Positions 41,667 to 49,642 of a stretch of DNA of 49,642 bases are shown piece by piece. Origin of the DNA: JBATTK01 sp049670505. GTDB taxonomy: Bacteria; Bacteroidota; Bacteroidia; Flavobacteriales; Flavobacteriaceae. The position numbers and the translations under genes are program-made. Location of the stretch: NCBI GenBank assembly GCA_049670505.1, contig JBATTK010000144.1:1-49642 (forward strand), given 5' to 3'. Each line of letters opens with the position of its first letter. The first letter of the stretch is position 1. Under the pieces are notes generated by a model. The model saw only the letters and a program-made list of their open reading frames with translations. It made no database searches and had not been told where the DNA came from.

Positions 41667-44600
41667 TGAAAAAACAGCTACTTCTTGGCATAACGCTTTT
41701 TTTGGCGGTCATCTCCGCTTTTTCACAGGTAACCACCTCAAATATACGAGGTGTTGTAATAGACGATCAAGACGTACCCTTATTAGGCGCAAATGTTGTT
41801 GCAATACATACACCTACAGGAACCCGTTACGGTGCGATTACAAATGAAGATGGTAGGTTTAATCTTTTGAACCTCAGGATCGGGGGGCCTTATGAGGTAA
41901 CCATATCCTATGTAGGCTTTAAGGATCAGGCCATAAACGATGTCTTCCTTACTTTGGGTAAGACCTTTAATTTAAACACAAAAATGGTTTCCGAAAGTCA
42001 GGCCCTGGACGAAGTCATTGTTGTTTCCGATCAGGCAGGTACTTTCGGTAGTGATAGAACGGGATCGGAGACCAGTATAGGACGTAGGGAATTGACCAGA
42101 CTACCAACGATTACCCGATCGGCCCAGGATTTCACCAGATTGGAACCCACATCGGACGGAAATTCCTTTGGGGGGCGTAATAGCCAGTACAACAACTTCT
42201 CCTTGGATGGGTCCATTTTTAATAATCCTTTTGGATTGGATGCGGCTACGCCCGGTGGACAGACCGCTGCACAGCCCATTTCGTTGGACGCCATTGATCA
42301 AATACAGGTTTCTTTGGCACCATATGACGTAACTCAGGCAGGTTTTACGGGCGCTTCCGTAAATGCTGTAACCAAAAGCGGTACTAATGAGATTAAAGGT
42401 ACGGTATATGGGTTTTTTAGGAACCAAGACCTTACAGGTAGCAAGGTTGAAGGCGAGGACATCTTTGTTCCGGACCTTACGCAGACCCAATATGGTGTTA
42501 GTATCGGTTTCCCGATCATAAAAAACAAACTGTTCTTTTTTACCAATTTCGAAAGAGATCAACGTGAAGATTTGGGATCTAATTTTGTAGCGGATAGGGG
42601 GCAAGGAGGAAACAATGTATCCAGGGTATCGGCAACGGATTTACAATTAGTCTCGGATGCCTTGTCAGGGCTGGGTTATGAAACAGGCCCATTTGAAGGA
42701 TATACCTTGGATACGGAATCTACAAAGGGTATTTTTAAACTGGACTGGAACATAAATGATAATAACCGTTTAGCGTTTATCTATAATTTTTTGGATGCCT
42801 CTAGGGATTTGACCGCTAACGAATTTGCTATCGGTAGAAGGGGTCCGGATGCGACTACTTTACAGTTTGCGAACAGTGGTTACCGGATCAACAATAAGAT
42901 CAATTCTTTTTTAGCTGAATTAAATTCCAGTTTTAATAATGGTACGGCGACCAATAAACTTCAGATAGGATATTCCAAATTTGACGATTCCAGAGATCCG
43001 TTTTCCACTCCTGCTCCCGCAATCAATATTCAACAAGACGGGGTGCGTGCCATTGTAGCGGGCCATGAACCGTTCTCGATCAATAACAGATTGGAACAAC
43101 AAGTATTTCAGATTACGAACAATCTGAATTTTTTCTCAGGAGATCATACGTTTACCGTAGGCTTTTCCTTTGAGCGTTTTGAGTTCTTCAACTCCTTTAA
43201 TTTAGGCACCTACGCATTTGGCGACGATAGAGGTTTTGTTGGTGTTTTTGGAGATTTTGCCAGTGTAGGCGACTTTTTAACTGCCGTAGATAATGGACTG
43301 ATCGGTGATGCGATTGCCAATGCGGAAGGTATCTTTGCGGCAAATAACGCTGTAGATATAGGAACACCGGGAGGGTGGAACCTTGCAGAGACCAATGTAG
43401 GTCAATTGGCATTTTATGTACAGGATGAATGGAATATTACGGATAATTTTAAATTGACATACGGACTTCGGGCCGATAAACCACTATACTTTAATACGAG
43501 GGAGTTGGTCCAAGAAAATATTGATCGTAAAGGAGGATTATTGGCCGATGGCGGAACTTATGATCCTACAATACAGTATTTCGATGAAAATGGGGACCCT
43601 ACTTTATTGAATAGCCTAGATTTACCCGATAATGATATTTTGTGGTCTCCAAGGGTAGGTTTTAATTGGGATGTAAAGGGAGATCAAAGTTTTCAGGTCC
43701 GAGGCGGTTCTGGAATTTTCTCAGGTCGTTTTCCTTTTGTTTGGGTAGGCAATCAGGTACAGAGTACCGACTTTTTCTTCTATCAGACTACAAATCCCAA
43801 TTTTCAGTTCCCACAAGTTTGGAGAAGTAATCTAGGGATCGATTACCGTTTCGAAAATGGAATCATAGCTTCCACGGATATTATATATACGCAGGATATG
43901 AATGCGGCAACGGTTAATAACTTTGGGGCAGGAACTCCTACGGGCACTTTGCAAGGCGCGGACAATAGGGTAATCTATCTGCCAGAGGATAGGGCCACCG
44001 TGTTTGGGGGAGCTACCAACGCCTATGTGTTCTCTAATGTAGATGTAGGGTACTCCTTTAACTGGTCCTTTAAATTGCAGAAGCAATTTGAGAATAATTT
44101 CTTTGCCAGTGTTGCCTACAACTTCTTGGAAAGTCAGGATGCCAATTCCCTGGGAGCTGAAATTAGCAGTGATATCTTTGATTTGAACCCTTCCTTGGGA
44201 AATGTGAATACCGCTACAACATCTCCTAGCTTATTTGGAAATAAGCATCGGATTATTGGACAGTTGAACAAATCTTGGACGTATGGGGGCGATAAATTCG
44301 GGACTTCCATCGGCGCCTTTTTTGAATATGCCCAGGGAGGACGTTTCTCCTATACCTATTCAGGGGACATTAATAATGATGGATCCTTTACCAACGACTT
44401 GATCTTTATTCCTACCGCTACCCAATTGCAACAACAACAATTTGCGTCTGCCGGACAAAGAGATGCGTTTGAAGCGTTTATTCAGCAAGATGAGTACTTA
44501 AGCGGAAGAAGGGGAGGTTATGCCGGTCGAAATGATATCCTTAGCCCGTGGACCGGAAGGTGGGATGTTAAAGTGTTGCAGGATTTTAATTTCAGGGCCG

Positions 44601-44839
44601 GTGATAAAACTAATACTATACAGCTTAGTATTGACGTATTAAACCTGGGGAATTTAGTGAGTTCAGATTGGGGCGTAGTTCAAAATCCTTTGACTACACA
44701 ACCTTTGGGAGTTTTTATAGACAATACGGGGAATCCGGTCTATAGCTTTGATACGACACAGACAAGTACATTTGTAAACAACCCTGACCTAGTGTCTAGA
44801 TGGCAAATGCAATTTGGCTTGCGATACATCTTCAACTAA
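41666..44839 (+). CDS. Large TonB-dependent outer-membrane receptor, Oar/SusC-like
   Basis: A 1057-residue outer-membrane protein. It has a signal peptide (to about 20, SAFSQ), a CarboxypepD_reg-like N-terminal domain (about 24-110: NIRGVVIDDQDVPLLGANVV), a linker with a TonB-box-like LDEVIVVSD (114-122) and a plug (about 130-240: NNFSLDGSIFNNPFG, VTQAGFTGASVNAVTKSGTN). A long barrel follows, ending in the C-terminal aromatic signature MQFGLRYIFN. The pattern matches Oar-like receptors seen in Bacteroidota rather than SusC with a SusD partner, and no susD gene follows. Substrate unknown. Confidence 0.92.
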   Translation: MKKQLLLGITLFLAVISAFSQVTTSNIRGVVIDDQDVPLLGANVVAIHTPTGTRYGAITNEDGRFNLLNLRIGGPYEVTISYVGFKDQAINDVFLTLGKTFNLNTKMVSESQALDEVIVVSDQAGTFGSDRTGSETSIGRRELTRLPTITRSAQDFTRLEPTSDGNSFGGRNSQYNNFSLDGSIFNNPFGLDAATPGGQTAAQPISLDAIDQIQVSLAPYDVTQAGFTGASVNAVTKSGTNEIKGTVYGFFRNQDLTGSKVEGEDIFVPDLTQTQYGVSIGFPIIKNKLFFFTNFERDQREDLGSNFVADRGQGGNNVSRVSATDLQLVSDALSGLGYETGPFEGYTLDTESTKGIFKLDWNINDNNRLAFIYNFLDASRDLTANEFAIGRRGPDATTLQFANSGYRINNKINSFLAELNSSFNNGTATNKLQIGYSKFDDSRDPFSTPAPAINIQQDGVRAIVAGHEPFSINNRLEQQVFQITNNLNFFSGDHTFTVGFSFERFEFFNSFNLGTYAFGDDRGFVGVFGDFASVGDFLTAVDNGLIGDAIANAEGIFAANNAVDIGTPGGWNLAETNVGQLAFYVQDEWNITDNFKLTYGLRADKPLYFNTRELVQENIDRKGGLLADGGTYDPTIQYFDENGDPTLLNSLDLPDNDILWSPRVGFNWDVKGDQSFQVRGGSGIFSGRFPFVWVGNQVQSTDFFFYQTTNPNFQFPQVWRSNLGIDYRFENGIIASTDIIYTQDMNAATVNNFGAGTPTGTLQGADNRVIYLPEDRATVFGGATNAYVFSNVDVGYSFNWSFKLQKQFENNFFASVAYNFLESQDANSLGAEISSDIFDLNPSLGNVNTATTSPSLFGNKHRIIGQLNKSWTYGGDKFGTSIGAFFEYAQGGRFSYTYSGDINNDGSFTNDLIFIPTATQLQQQQFASAGQRDAFEAFIQQDEYLSGRRGGYAGRNDILSPWTGRWDVKVLQDFNFRAGDKTNTIQLSIDVLNLGNLVSSDWGVVQNPLTTQPLGVFIDNTGNPVYSFDTTQTSTFVNNPDLVSRWQMQFGLRYIFN

Positions 44840-44856
44840 AGATAAAATTTAAGTAT

Positions 44857-44888
44857 AAAAAGCCCTGAACATATCGTCAGGGCTTTTT
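44857..44888 (+). terminator. Intrinsic terminator of the Oar-like receptor gene
   Basis: A perfect 12-bp stem (AAAAAGCCCTGA / TCAGGGCTTTTT at 44857-44868 and 44877-44888) with an 8-base loop. The T-run supplies the last bases of the stem and abuts the -7 box of the next gene. Confidence 0.94.
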
Positions 44889-44895
44889 ACTTTTG
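44888..44895 (+). promoter_or_regulatory. -7 box (TACTTTTG) touching the start of the next gene
   Basis: An exact TAnnTTTG match that ends only 4 bases before the ATG at 44900. If used, the transcript would start at or next to the start codon (leaderless). The box shares its first base with the terminator stem just before it. Confidence 0.5.
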
Positions 44896-44899
44896 CGAT

Positions 44900-45370
44900 A
44901 TGAAATATGCACGACTTACAAAGGAGCAACTGGAAGAACTTCACACGGAGTTTATTAACTTTTTGGCTACCCAATCCATAACTTCGGATGAATGGAGCGA
45001 CCTTAAAATAAATAAACCCCGCGTTGCCGAAGAAGAATTAGATGTCTTTAGTGATCTTATTTGGGAGGGAGTACTCTCCAAAGTCGATTTTCTAGAGAAT
45101 ATATCCAAACAACAAATGCACCTCTTTCATTTAACGGATAAGGAAATGAAATTAATATCCGTAAAAGTGATGAATCCCGAGATTGATTTAGGCACAGCAT
45201 CAGGTTTTACCTGGTTTAAGAACAACTATCAATCCGATTTTGTGGAATATTTAACTGCTTCCAAAGCTTATACGGCCGATAAAAATTTGGATAAGTTTAG
45301 TTTGATCCAACAAGGCGCTGTTATTACAAAGGGAGATTTATACCAATGGTTTGATAATATCATAGGATAA
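44900..45370 (+). CDS. Conserved hypothetical protein (DUF6495-like)
   Basis: A 156-residue soluble protein, mainly helical, with no signal peptide. It opens MKYARLTKEQLEELHTEFINFLA and has repeated acidic stretches and a hydrophobic C-terminus (GDLYQWFDNIIG). I associate this pattern with a Bacteroidota family of unknown function found next to hisS (DUF6495), but recognition is by eye only. The gene follows a terminator that overlaps its likely promoter. Confidence 0.7.
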   Translation: MKYARLTKEQLEELHTEFINFLATQSITSDEWSDLKINKPRVAEEELDVFSDLIWEGVLSKVDFLENISKQQMHLFHLTDKEMKLISVKVMNPEIDLGTASGFTWFKNNYQSDFVEYLTASKAYTADKNLDKFSLIQQGAVITKGDLYQWFDNIIG

Positions 45371-45411
45371 GCGATATTTGTTGTACAAAAATCAAATTTA
45401 TTCTAAGCTCT

Positions 45412-45434
45412 TGCCCTGAGCGCAGTTGAAGGGG
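45412..45434 (+). repeat. Flavobacterial CCCTGAGC...GAAGGG intergenic element
   Basis: GCCCTGAGCGCAGTTGAAGGG-type sequence in the gap before hisS. The ends CCCT and AGGG can pair. Similar words (CCCTGAGCGnAGTCGAAGGG) occur widely in flavobacterial intergenic DNA, so this is probably a dispersed short repeat. Confidence 0.5.
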
Positions 45435-45452
45435 GTAGCAGAACACAATTAA

Positions 45453-46829
45453 ATGGCACAAAAACCAAGCATTCCGAAGGGTACCCGGGATTTCTCTCCC
45501 ACTGAAGTCGCAAAACGCAATTATATTTTCAATACGGTAAAGAAACATTTTGAGACCTTTGGGTTCCAACCAATAGAAACCCCTTCTTTTGAAAATTCGG
45601 AAACCTTGATGGGCAAGTACGGCGATGAAGGGGATCGTTTGATTTTTAAAATATTGAATTCTGGAGATTTTATAGGTAAAGTCGATGATGTTACCTATAG
45701 CGCTAAAAATTCAAATTCCTTAACGCCCAAGATTTCCGAAAAGGCGCTTCGCTATGATTTGACGGTACCTTTTGCCCGTTATGTGGTGATGCACCAAAAT
45801 GAAATCGACTTCCCATTTAAACGCTATCAAATTCAGCCCGTTTGGCGTGCGGATCGACCCCAAAAGGGGCGTTTTCGTGAGTTTTACCAATGTGATGCCG
45901 ATGTAGTGGGAACCGATTCGTTGTTGCAAGAAGTGGAACTGATCCAACTGTATGATGCCGTTTTTACCGATTTAAGCTTGGAAGGAACTACTATTAAACT
46001 CAATAATAGAAAAATTTTGGCAGGAATCGCTGAAGTTATCGGAGCCAAGCATCTTTTGGTTCCCTTTACGGTGGCTTTGGATAAATTGGACAAGATAGGG
46101 GAAGAAGGAGTTAAAAATGAGATGATGCAAAGAGGTATTTCGGCGGACGCCATTCACAAGGCTTCTCCGTTATTCTCACTCTCCGGAACAAATTTGAATC
46201 AATTGGAACAACTAAATAGTTTTTTAAAGGATTCCGAAATAGGTATAAGAGGAGTAGAGGAATTAACTTTTGTTGTGGAGACCATAGGGAAACTAGAACT
46301 AGAATCCACCCAACTTTCTATAGATGTTACCCTGGCGAGAGGGTTAAATTATTATACCGGAACTATTTTTGAGGTTGCGGCACCGGATAAAGTGCCTATG
46401 GGGTCTATTGGCGGTGGGGGTCGTTATGATGACCTTACCGGAATATTTGGGCTTAAGGATGTTAGCGGAGTGGGTATATCGTTTGGTCTGGATCGTATCT
46501 ACTTGGTTATGGAAGAATTAGGGCTTTTCCCGGAATATATAGATCGGTCCTTGGAGGTGCTTTGTATTAATTTTGGAGAAAAGGAAGCGATGGCCGCTCT
46601 AGAGCTAGTGGGCAAGCTTAGAAAGAAAGGCGTAAAGTCCGACCTTTATCCCAGTGCTACCAAAATGCAGAAGCAGATGAAATATGCCAACAATAGAAAC
46701 GTACCTTATGTAATCCTGATCGGGGAACAAGAATTAAAGAAGAACACATTTGTAGTCAAAAATATGGAAAAGGGAGAACAAAAGACCTATAGCTTGGATG
46801 ATCCTTATACCTTTCTAAAAGCCTTATAA
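45453..46829 (+). CDS. hisS: Histidine-tRNA ligase
   Basis: Class II aminoacyl-tRNA synthetase charging tRNA-His. The 458 residues contain motif 1 region (KGTRDFSP, FGFQPIETPSFE), motif 2 (YQIQPVWRADRPQKGRFREFYQCDAD, in parts), the histidine-specific LARGLNYYTG and motif 3 (GGRYDDL, GISFGLDRI). The C-terminal anticodon-binding domain ends in NTFVVKNMEKGEQ. Its 3' end overlaps the convergent Nudix gene by 6 bases. Confidence 0.97.
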   Translation: MAQKPSIPKGTRDFSPTEVAKRNYIFNTVKKHFETFGFQPIETPSFENSETLMGKYGDEGDRLIFKILNSGDFIGKVDDVTYSAKNSNSLTPKISEKALRYDLTVPFARYVVMHQNEIDFPFKRYQIQPVWRADRPQKGRFREFYQCDADVVGTDSLLQEVELIQLYDAVFTDLSLEGTTIKLNNRKILAGIAEVIGAKHLLVPFTVALDKLDKIGEEGVKNEMMQRGISADAIHKASPLFSLSGTNLNQLEQLNSFLKDSEIGIRGVEELTFVVETIGKLELESTQLSIDVTLARGLNYYTGTIFEVAAPDKVPMGSIGGGGRYDDLTGIFGLKDVSGVGISFGLDRIYLVMEELGLFPEYIDRSLEVLCINFGEKEAMAALELVGKLRKKGVKSDLYPSATKMQKQMKYANNRNVPYVILIGEQELKKNTFVVKNMEKGEQKTYSLDDPYTFLKAL

Positions 46830-47372
46830 CATTGCTTTGATGGCCTTAATTATGGTGGAATAATAAGCTATGCCATGCGGTACATACTTTTTAAGATGGG
46901 CCATACCCCAAGTTTCCTCGGAGAATTTTAACAAGGGGATTAAATCCAATGCGGCTACTTCACTTTCCTGTTTTTTCAGTTTTTCCAAGGGAATCTTTAA
47001 CTCGCATAAGAAGGTATGATGAAATTCACGATCGATCAAATCTTTATTATGCTTATGAATGGATTTAAAAACACCTATTTTACGTAGATCGCCCTTCACA
47101 ATTGTAAGCCCTATTTCTTCCTTTACTTCCCGTATGGCTGAAAGCTCAATTTCTTCTCCGGCACCTACATGCCCGGCTACGGAGACATCCCAGATTAGGG
47201 GGAAAGTACTTTTGTCCTTTCCCCGTTGCTGAATCAATACTTTTCCGGATCGGGTGTACAACCAAATATGAACGGTTGAATGGAAAAAACCTTTTCGGTG
47301 CACCTCGGATTTCATAGCGGTTTTGCCTAAAAAATTTCCATTGGCATCCAGAATGTCTATAAGCTCGTCCAT
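46824..47372 (-). CDS. Nudix hydrolase, isopentenyl-diphosphate isomerase-like subgroup
   Basis: A 182-residue enzyme starting at the ATG at 47372 (MDELIDILDANGNFLG); an in-frame upstream start adds 11 residues. The Nudix box GxxxxxExxxxxxxREVKEEIGL is present as GHVGAGEEIELSAIREVKEEIGL, given in parts. The RGKDKSTFPLIWDVSVAGHV segment and length resemble the YfcD/IDI-like Nudix group. Substrate unknown. It converges on hisS. Confidence 0.9.
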   Translation of the reverse strand: MDELIDILDANGNFLGKTAMKSEVHRKGFFHSTVHIWLYTRSGKVLIQQRGKDKSTFPLIWDVSVAGHVGAGEEIELSAIREVKEEIGLTIVKGDLRKIGVFKSIHKHNKDLIDREFHHTFLCELKIPLEKLKKQESEVAALDLIPLLKFSEETWGMAHLKKYVPHGIAYYSTIIKAIKAML

Positions 47373-47443
47373 TATATAAAATACGTGTTTGCTGTATAAA
47401 ACCAAAACCGTTCTACAGTCAATTTGGGAACCGGTTCACATGT

Positions 47444-47490
47444 CCTCCCCTTTTTTAATAGGGGAGGTGTCCCGACGATACTGTCGGGAC
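47444..47490. terminator. Two adjacent hairpins between the Nudix and M42 peptidase genes
   Basis: CCTCCCC/GGGGAGG (47444-47450 and 47461-47467, AT-rich 10-base loop) and GTCCCGAC/GTCGGGAC (47469-47476 and 47483-47490, loop GATACT). Both stems are perfect. Lying just after the peptidase stop on the minus strand, they probably end or protect that transcript, although neither has a clean T-run. The block also looks like a flavobacterial intergenic repeat. Confidence 0.65.
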
Positions 47491-47499
47491 GGTGGGGTC

Positions 47500-48588
47500 T
47501 TAATCGAAATAACTAAAAGTCTCCCCCTCCTTAATGGTCAATAAAGTTTCATAGATCAATCGGATTACATTTTCCACATCGTCCTTATGAACTGTTTCCA
47601 CTGTGGTATGCATATAACGCAGGGGCAAGGAAATCAATGCGGATGCTACACCACCATTACTGTAAGCAAAGGCGTCCGTGTCCGTTCCCGTTGATCTGGA
47701 AGCCGCCATTCGTTGGAATGGGATTTTCTTGGTCTCGGCAGTTTCAATAATCCGCTCCCTTAATTTATTCTGTACTGCAGGGGCATAGGATATTACAGGT
47801 CCTGATCCTAGTTCTGTATGGCCTTGTGTCTTTTTTTCGATCATCGGGGTGGTCGTATCATGGCATACGTCCGTTACAATGGCCACGTTGGGTTTTATGG
47901 TCTGGGTAATCATTTCTGCACCGCGTAGGCCAATCTCTTCCTGTACGGAATTTGTAATATACAGGCCATAGGGCAGTTGATTGTCATTTTCACGTAAAAG
48001 TCGGGCCACCTCCGCGATCATGAAGCCTCCGACACGATTATCGATGGCACGACAAACAAATTTATTTTTGTTAAGGATACGGAATTCATCCGGATAGGTA
48101 ATTACACAGCCTACATGTACCCCCATCTTCTCCACTTCGTCTTTATCCTTGGCGCCTATATCAATAAAGATATTATCGAGTTTTGGAGGTTCTTCTTTGG
48201 ATTTGTTTCTAGTATGGATGGCGGGCCAACCAAAAACTCCCTTTACAATTCCTTTTTTTGTATGGATATTTACCCATTTTGATGGCGCTATTTGGTGGTC
48301 GCTGCCACCGTTCCGTATCACGTAAATAAGGCCATTGTCCGTTATATAATTCACATACCAGGATATCTCATCGGAATGCCCTTCGATGACCACTTTATAT
48401 TTGGCATCAGGATTTATAACCCCCACAGCGGTACCATAGGTATCCGTTATGAAAGTATCTACATAGGGTTTTACATAATTCATCCACAGTTTTTGACCCT
48501 CCCACTCATAACCGGTGGGAGCGGCATTATTCAAGTATTTTTCAAAAAAATCCAATGATTTTTGATTCATGATCTTCTTTGCGCTCAT
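47500..48588 (-). CDS. M42-family metallopeptidase (glutamyl aminopeptidase-like)
   Basis: A cytosolic zinc or cobalt aminopeptidase of 362 residues that forms large oligomers in known relatives. Metal ligands and catalytic residues are visible: His71 and Asp73 in GHSDE, Asp in RAIDNRVGG, the Glu pair in QEEIGLRG, Asp in IVTDVCHD and His in RYMHTTVE. The first residues MSAKKI may not be translated: a second ATG (48570, MNQKSLDFF) is the other candidate start. It is apparently monocistronic. Confidence 0.93.
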   Translation of the reverse strand: MSAKKIMNQKSLDFFEKYLNNAAPTGYEWEGQKLWMNYVKPYVDTFITDTYGTAVGVINPDAKYKVVIEGHSDEISWYVNYITDNGLIYVIRNGGSDHQIAPSKWVNIHTKKGIVKGVFGWPAIHTRNKSKEEPPKLDNIFIDIGAKDKDEVEKMGVHVGCVITYPDEFRILNKNKFVCRAIDNRVGGFMIAEVARLLRENDNQLPYGLYITNSVQEEIGLRGAEMITQTIKPNVAIVTDVCHDTTTPMIEKKTQGHTELGSGPVISYAPAVQNKLRERIIETAETKKIPFQRMAASRSTGTDTDAFAYSNGGVASALISLPLRYMHTTVETVHKDDVENVIRLIYETLLTIKEGETFSYFD

Positions 48589-48660
48589 TTACGTATGTTT
48601 TATAAACGCAAACTTAGCAATATTCACTTTTATTTAATAATATCGTCAAATGTTTATCGT

Positions 48661-48668
48661 TAATTTTG
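48661..48668 (+). promoter_or_regulatory. Candidate -7 box (TAATTTTG) of the DUF4294 gene
   Basis: An exact TAnnTTTG match 24 bases before the ATG at 48693. The TTG inside it is also the in-frame start of a longer ORF, which argues for the downstream ATG. Confidence 0.5.
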
Positions 48669-48692
48669 GCGGGACTTTTCCTTTATATCGAG

Positions 48693-49379
48693 ATGAAAAA
48701 AAGATGCTTACTATATGTTTTTGGATTGATAAGTTTCTTTGCATGGGCACAGGTTAAGGAAAAGCCTCTGGATTCCCTTGCCGAAAAGTACATTATTATA
48801 GAAGGCGATTCTCTCCTTCAGAGTTCCATAGCGCTAGAAGAAGTATATATTTTTGGTAAGCTGGAATTTGCCAGTTATAAGGAAAAGCTTCGATATTATA
48901 TCCTTAGGCGCAAGACTATTAAGGTCTATCCATATGCAAAATTGGCATCAGAGCGTTTAGTGGAGCTAAATGACAGTTTGGTTAAAATCAAAAAGAAACG
49001 CAAACGAAAAAAATACACCAAGGAGGTTCAAAAATATATTGAAAACGAGTTTTCCGAGGAGCTTAAAAAGCTTACTAGGACCGAAGGGCAGATTTTGGTG
49101 AAACTGATTTATAGACAAACGGGGAAAACGGCCTTTGATCTAGTGAAGGAACTGCGTAATGGTTGGCGCGCTTTTTGGTACAATACTACGGCAAAACTAT
49201 TCAAGATAAGTATTAAGGAAGAATATCATCCGGATGAGACCCATGAGGATTATCTTATAGAGGATATTTTACAAAGGGCGTTTGCTTCAAATAGATTGGA
49301 GCGCCAAGAGTCTGTACTAGATTATGATTATGCTTCTCTTACCAATAAATGGAATACGGATAAGAAACAAAAAAAATAG
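48693..49379 (+). CDS. DUF4294 exported protein
   Basis: A 228-residue protein with a signal peptide (MKKRCLLYVFGLISFFAWAQ) when started at the ATG at 48693. The longer frame starts at a TTG within the promoter box. The mature part is rich in Lys and Glu, with the DUF4294 core VYPYAKLASERLVELNDSL, KYTKEVQKYIENEFSEELKKLT, GQILVKLIYRQTGKTAFDLVKELRNGWRAF in parts and a LFKISIKEEYHP segment. It is probably periplasmic; the function is unknown. Confidence 0.87.
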   Translation: MKKRCLLYVFGLISFFAWAQVKEKPLDSLAEKYIIIEGDSLLQSSIALEEVYIFGKLEFASYKEKLRYYILRRKTIKVYPYAKLASERLVELNDSLVKIKKKRKRKKYTKEVQKYIENEFSEELKKLTRTEGQILVKLIYRQTGKTAFDLVKELRNGWRAFWYNTTAKLFKISIKEEYHPDETHEDYLIEDILQRAFASNRLERQESVLDYDYASLTNKWNTDKKQKK

Positions 49380-49528
49380 TTGCATAGAAGATTAAATTCC
49401 ATTACATTTATTACCCTTTTTTGGGTATCTTTTTTTTGCAATAATCTAGTTTATAACGCATTAAAAATTTGACCAAAAAAAAATAGAAAAAATAACCGAA
49501 AATATATTTTTTATTAAAAAAACGGTTA

Positions 49529-49536
49529 TATATTTG
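49529..49536 (+). promoter_or_regulatory. Strong -7 box of a probable rRNA operon promoter
   Basis: TATATTTG matches TAnnTTTG exactly and sits after a long A/T-rich block (49480-49528) resembling an UP-type region. No protein start follows; a structured leader does. The -33 TTG is not clear. Confidence 0.6.
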
Positions 49537-49539
49537 CAC

Positions 49540-49642
49540 CCGCTTTGGGAGGGATGTTATTCCTTCCGGGGTTTTGGCCGGGGATCTTGACAAGGGGTTT
49601 TCGGTCGTTTCAAGGAGTTCATTGAAATATTGGAACGACAGC
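49540..49642 (+). ncRNA. Probable leader of an rRNA operon, running off the window
   Basis: After the promoter box comes a 9-bp hairpin (49547-49555 with 49559-49567, loop GTT, two G-U pairs), more G-rich sequence, and GTTCATTGAAATATTGGAAC (49617-49636). The last piece resembles the boxA-like antitermination sequence found before Bacteroidota 16S genes. No reading frame with a start is visible. The 16S rRNA gene would begin shortly downstream; this is inferred. Confidence 0.6.

Noticed and set aside
41666..44839. Assignment of the large receptor to a SusC/SusD glycan system
   Set aside because: No SusD gene follows and the architecture fits Oar-like receptors; the substrate is unknown.

Overview
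The window reads as chromosome of a marine-type member of the Flavobacteriaceae (Bacteroidota). The evidence is Bacteroidota-style promoters (TAnnTTTG -7 boxes), SusC/Oar-type TonB receptors, a probable type IX secretion C-terminal domain, many short lipoproteins, DUF4252/DUF4294 proteins, a fused phosphoserine phosphatase/phosphoglycerate dehydrogenase, and rpsF-rpsR-rplI without ssb. The sequence is moderately AT-rich, tightly packed and mostly housekeeping. No phage, insertion sequence, CRISPR array or tRNA was recognised.

Layout. 1-3950: end of zwf and then pgl (oxidative pentose phosphate pathway), a hotdog thioesterase with a small membrane protein, and rmuC. 3951-4532: repeat-rich spacer. 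4533-11133: a vitamin B12 uptake locus. An ABC transporter (lipoprotein, permease, ATPase) lies on the minus strand. Divergent from it are a 37-codon membrane peptide, a cobalamin riboswitch, a BtuB-like receptor and a second, signal-less binding protein, closed by a terminator. 11151-13885: a secreted CARDB-like protein and an S41 protease lipoprotein. 14112-16860: ECF sigma factor, membrane partner and three DUF4252 proteins. 16962-25575: mscS, purB, a HEAT-like protein, a haem-binding protein, a class III sirtuin, trmH, SRPBCC and VOC proteins, a GH13 lipoprotein and a CarboxypepD_reg-like protein. 25580-28752: DEAD-box helicase, a membrane protein and rdgB. 28825-31499: a methyltransferase-like membrane protein, a SatD-DUF3307 pair behind three tandem 28-bp repeats, and a hydrolase lipoprotein. 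31658-33550: the serB-serA fusion. 33551-34007: second repeat-rich spacer. 34008-40191: rlmH, then nadC-yihY-DUF2147-priA, then a LytTR regulator. 40373-41599: rpsF-rpsR-rplI with promoter and terminator. 41666-49379: large TonB receptor, small unknown protein, hisS, Nudix hydrolase, M42 peptidase and a DUF4294 protein. The last 120 bases look like the promoter and leader of an rRNA operon whose 16S gene would lie just outside.

How the parts work together. The B12 locus forms a complete import route: outer-membrane receptor, lipoprotein, permease and ATPase, with riboswitch control seen only on the receptor side. The ATPase gene is open across all its motifs but has no ATG, GTG or TTG upstream of its Walker A motif. 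The least understood coherent unit is SatD (cyclase/GGDEF-like N-terminus plus C-terminal helix-turn-helix) translationally coupled to the membrane protein DUF3307 and preceded by operator-like tandem repeats. It is the best candidate here for an uncharacterised system, although the families themselves are already catalogued.
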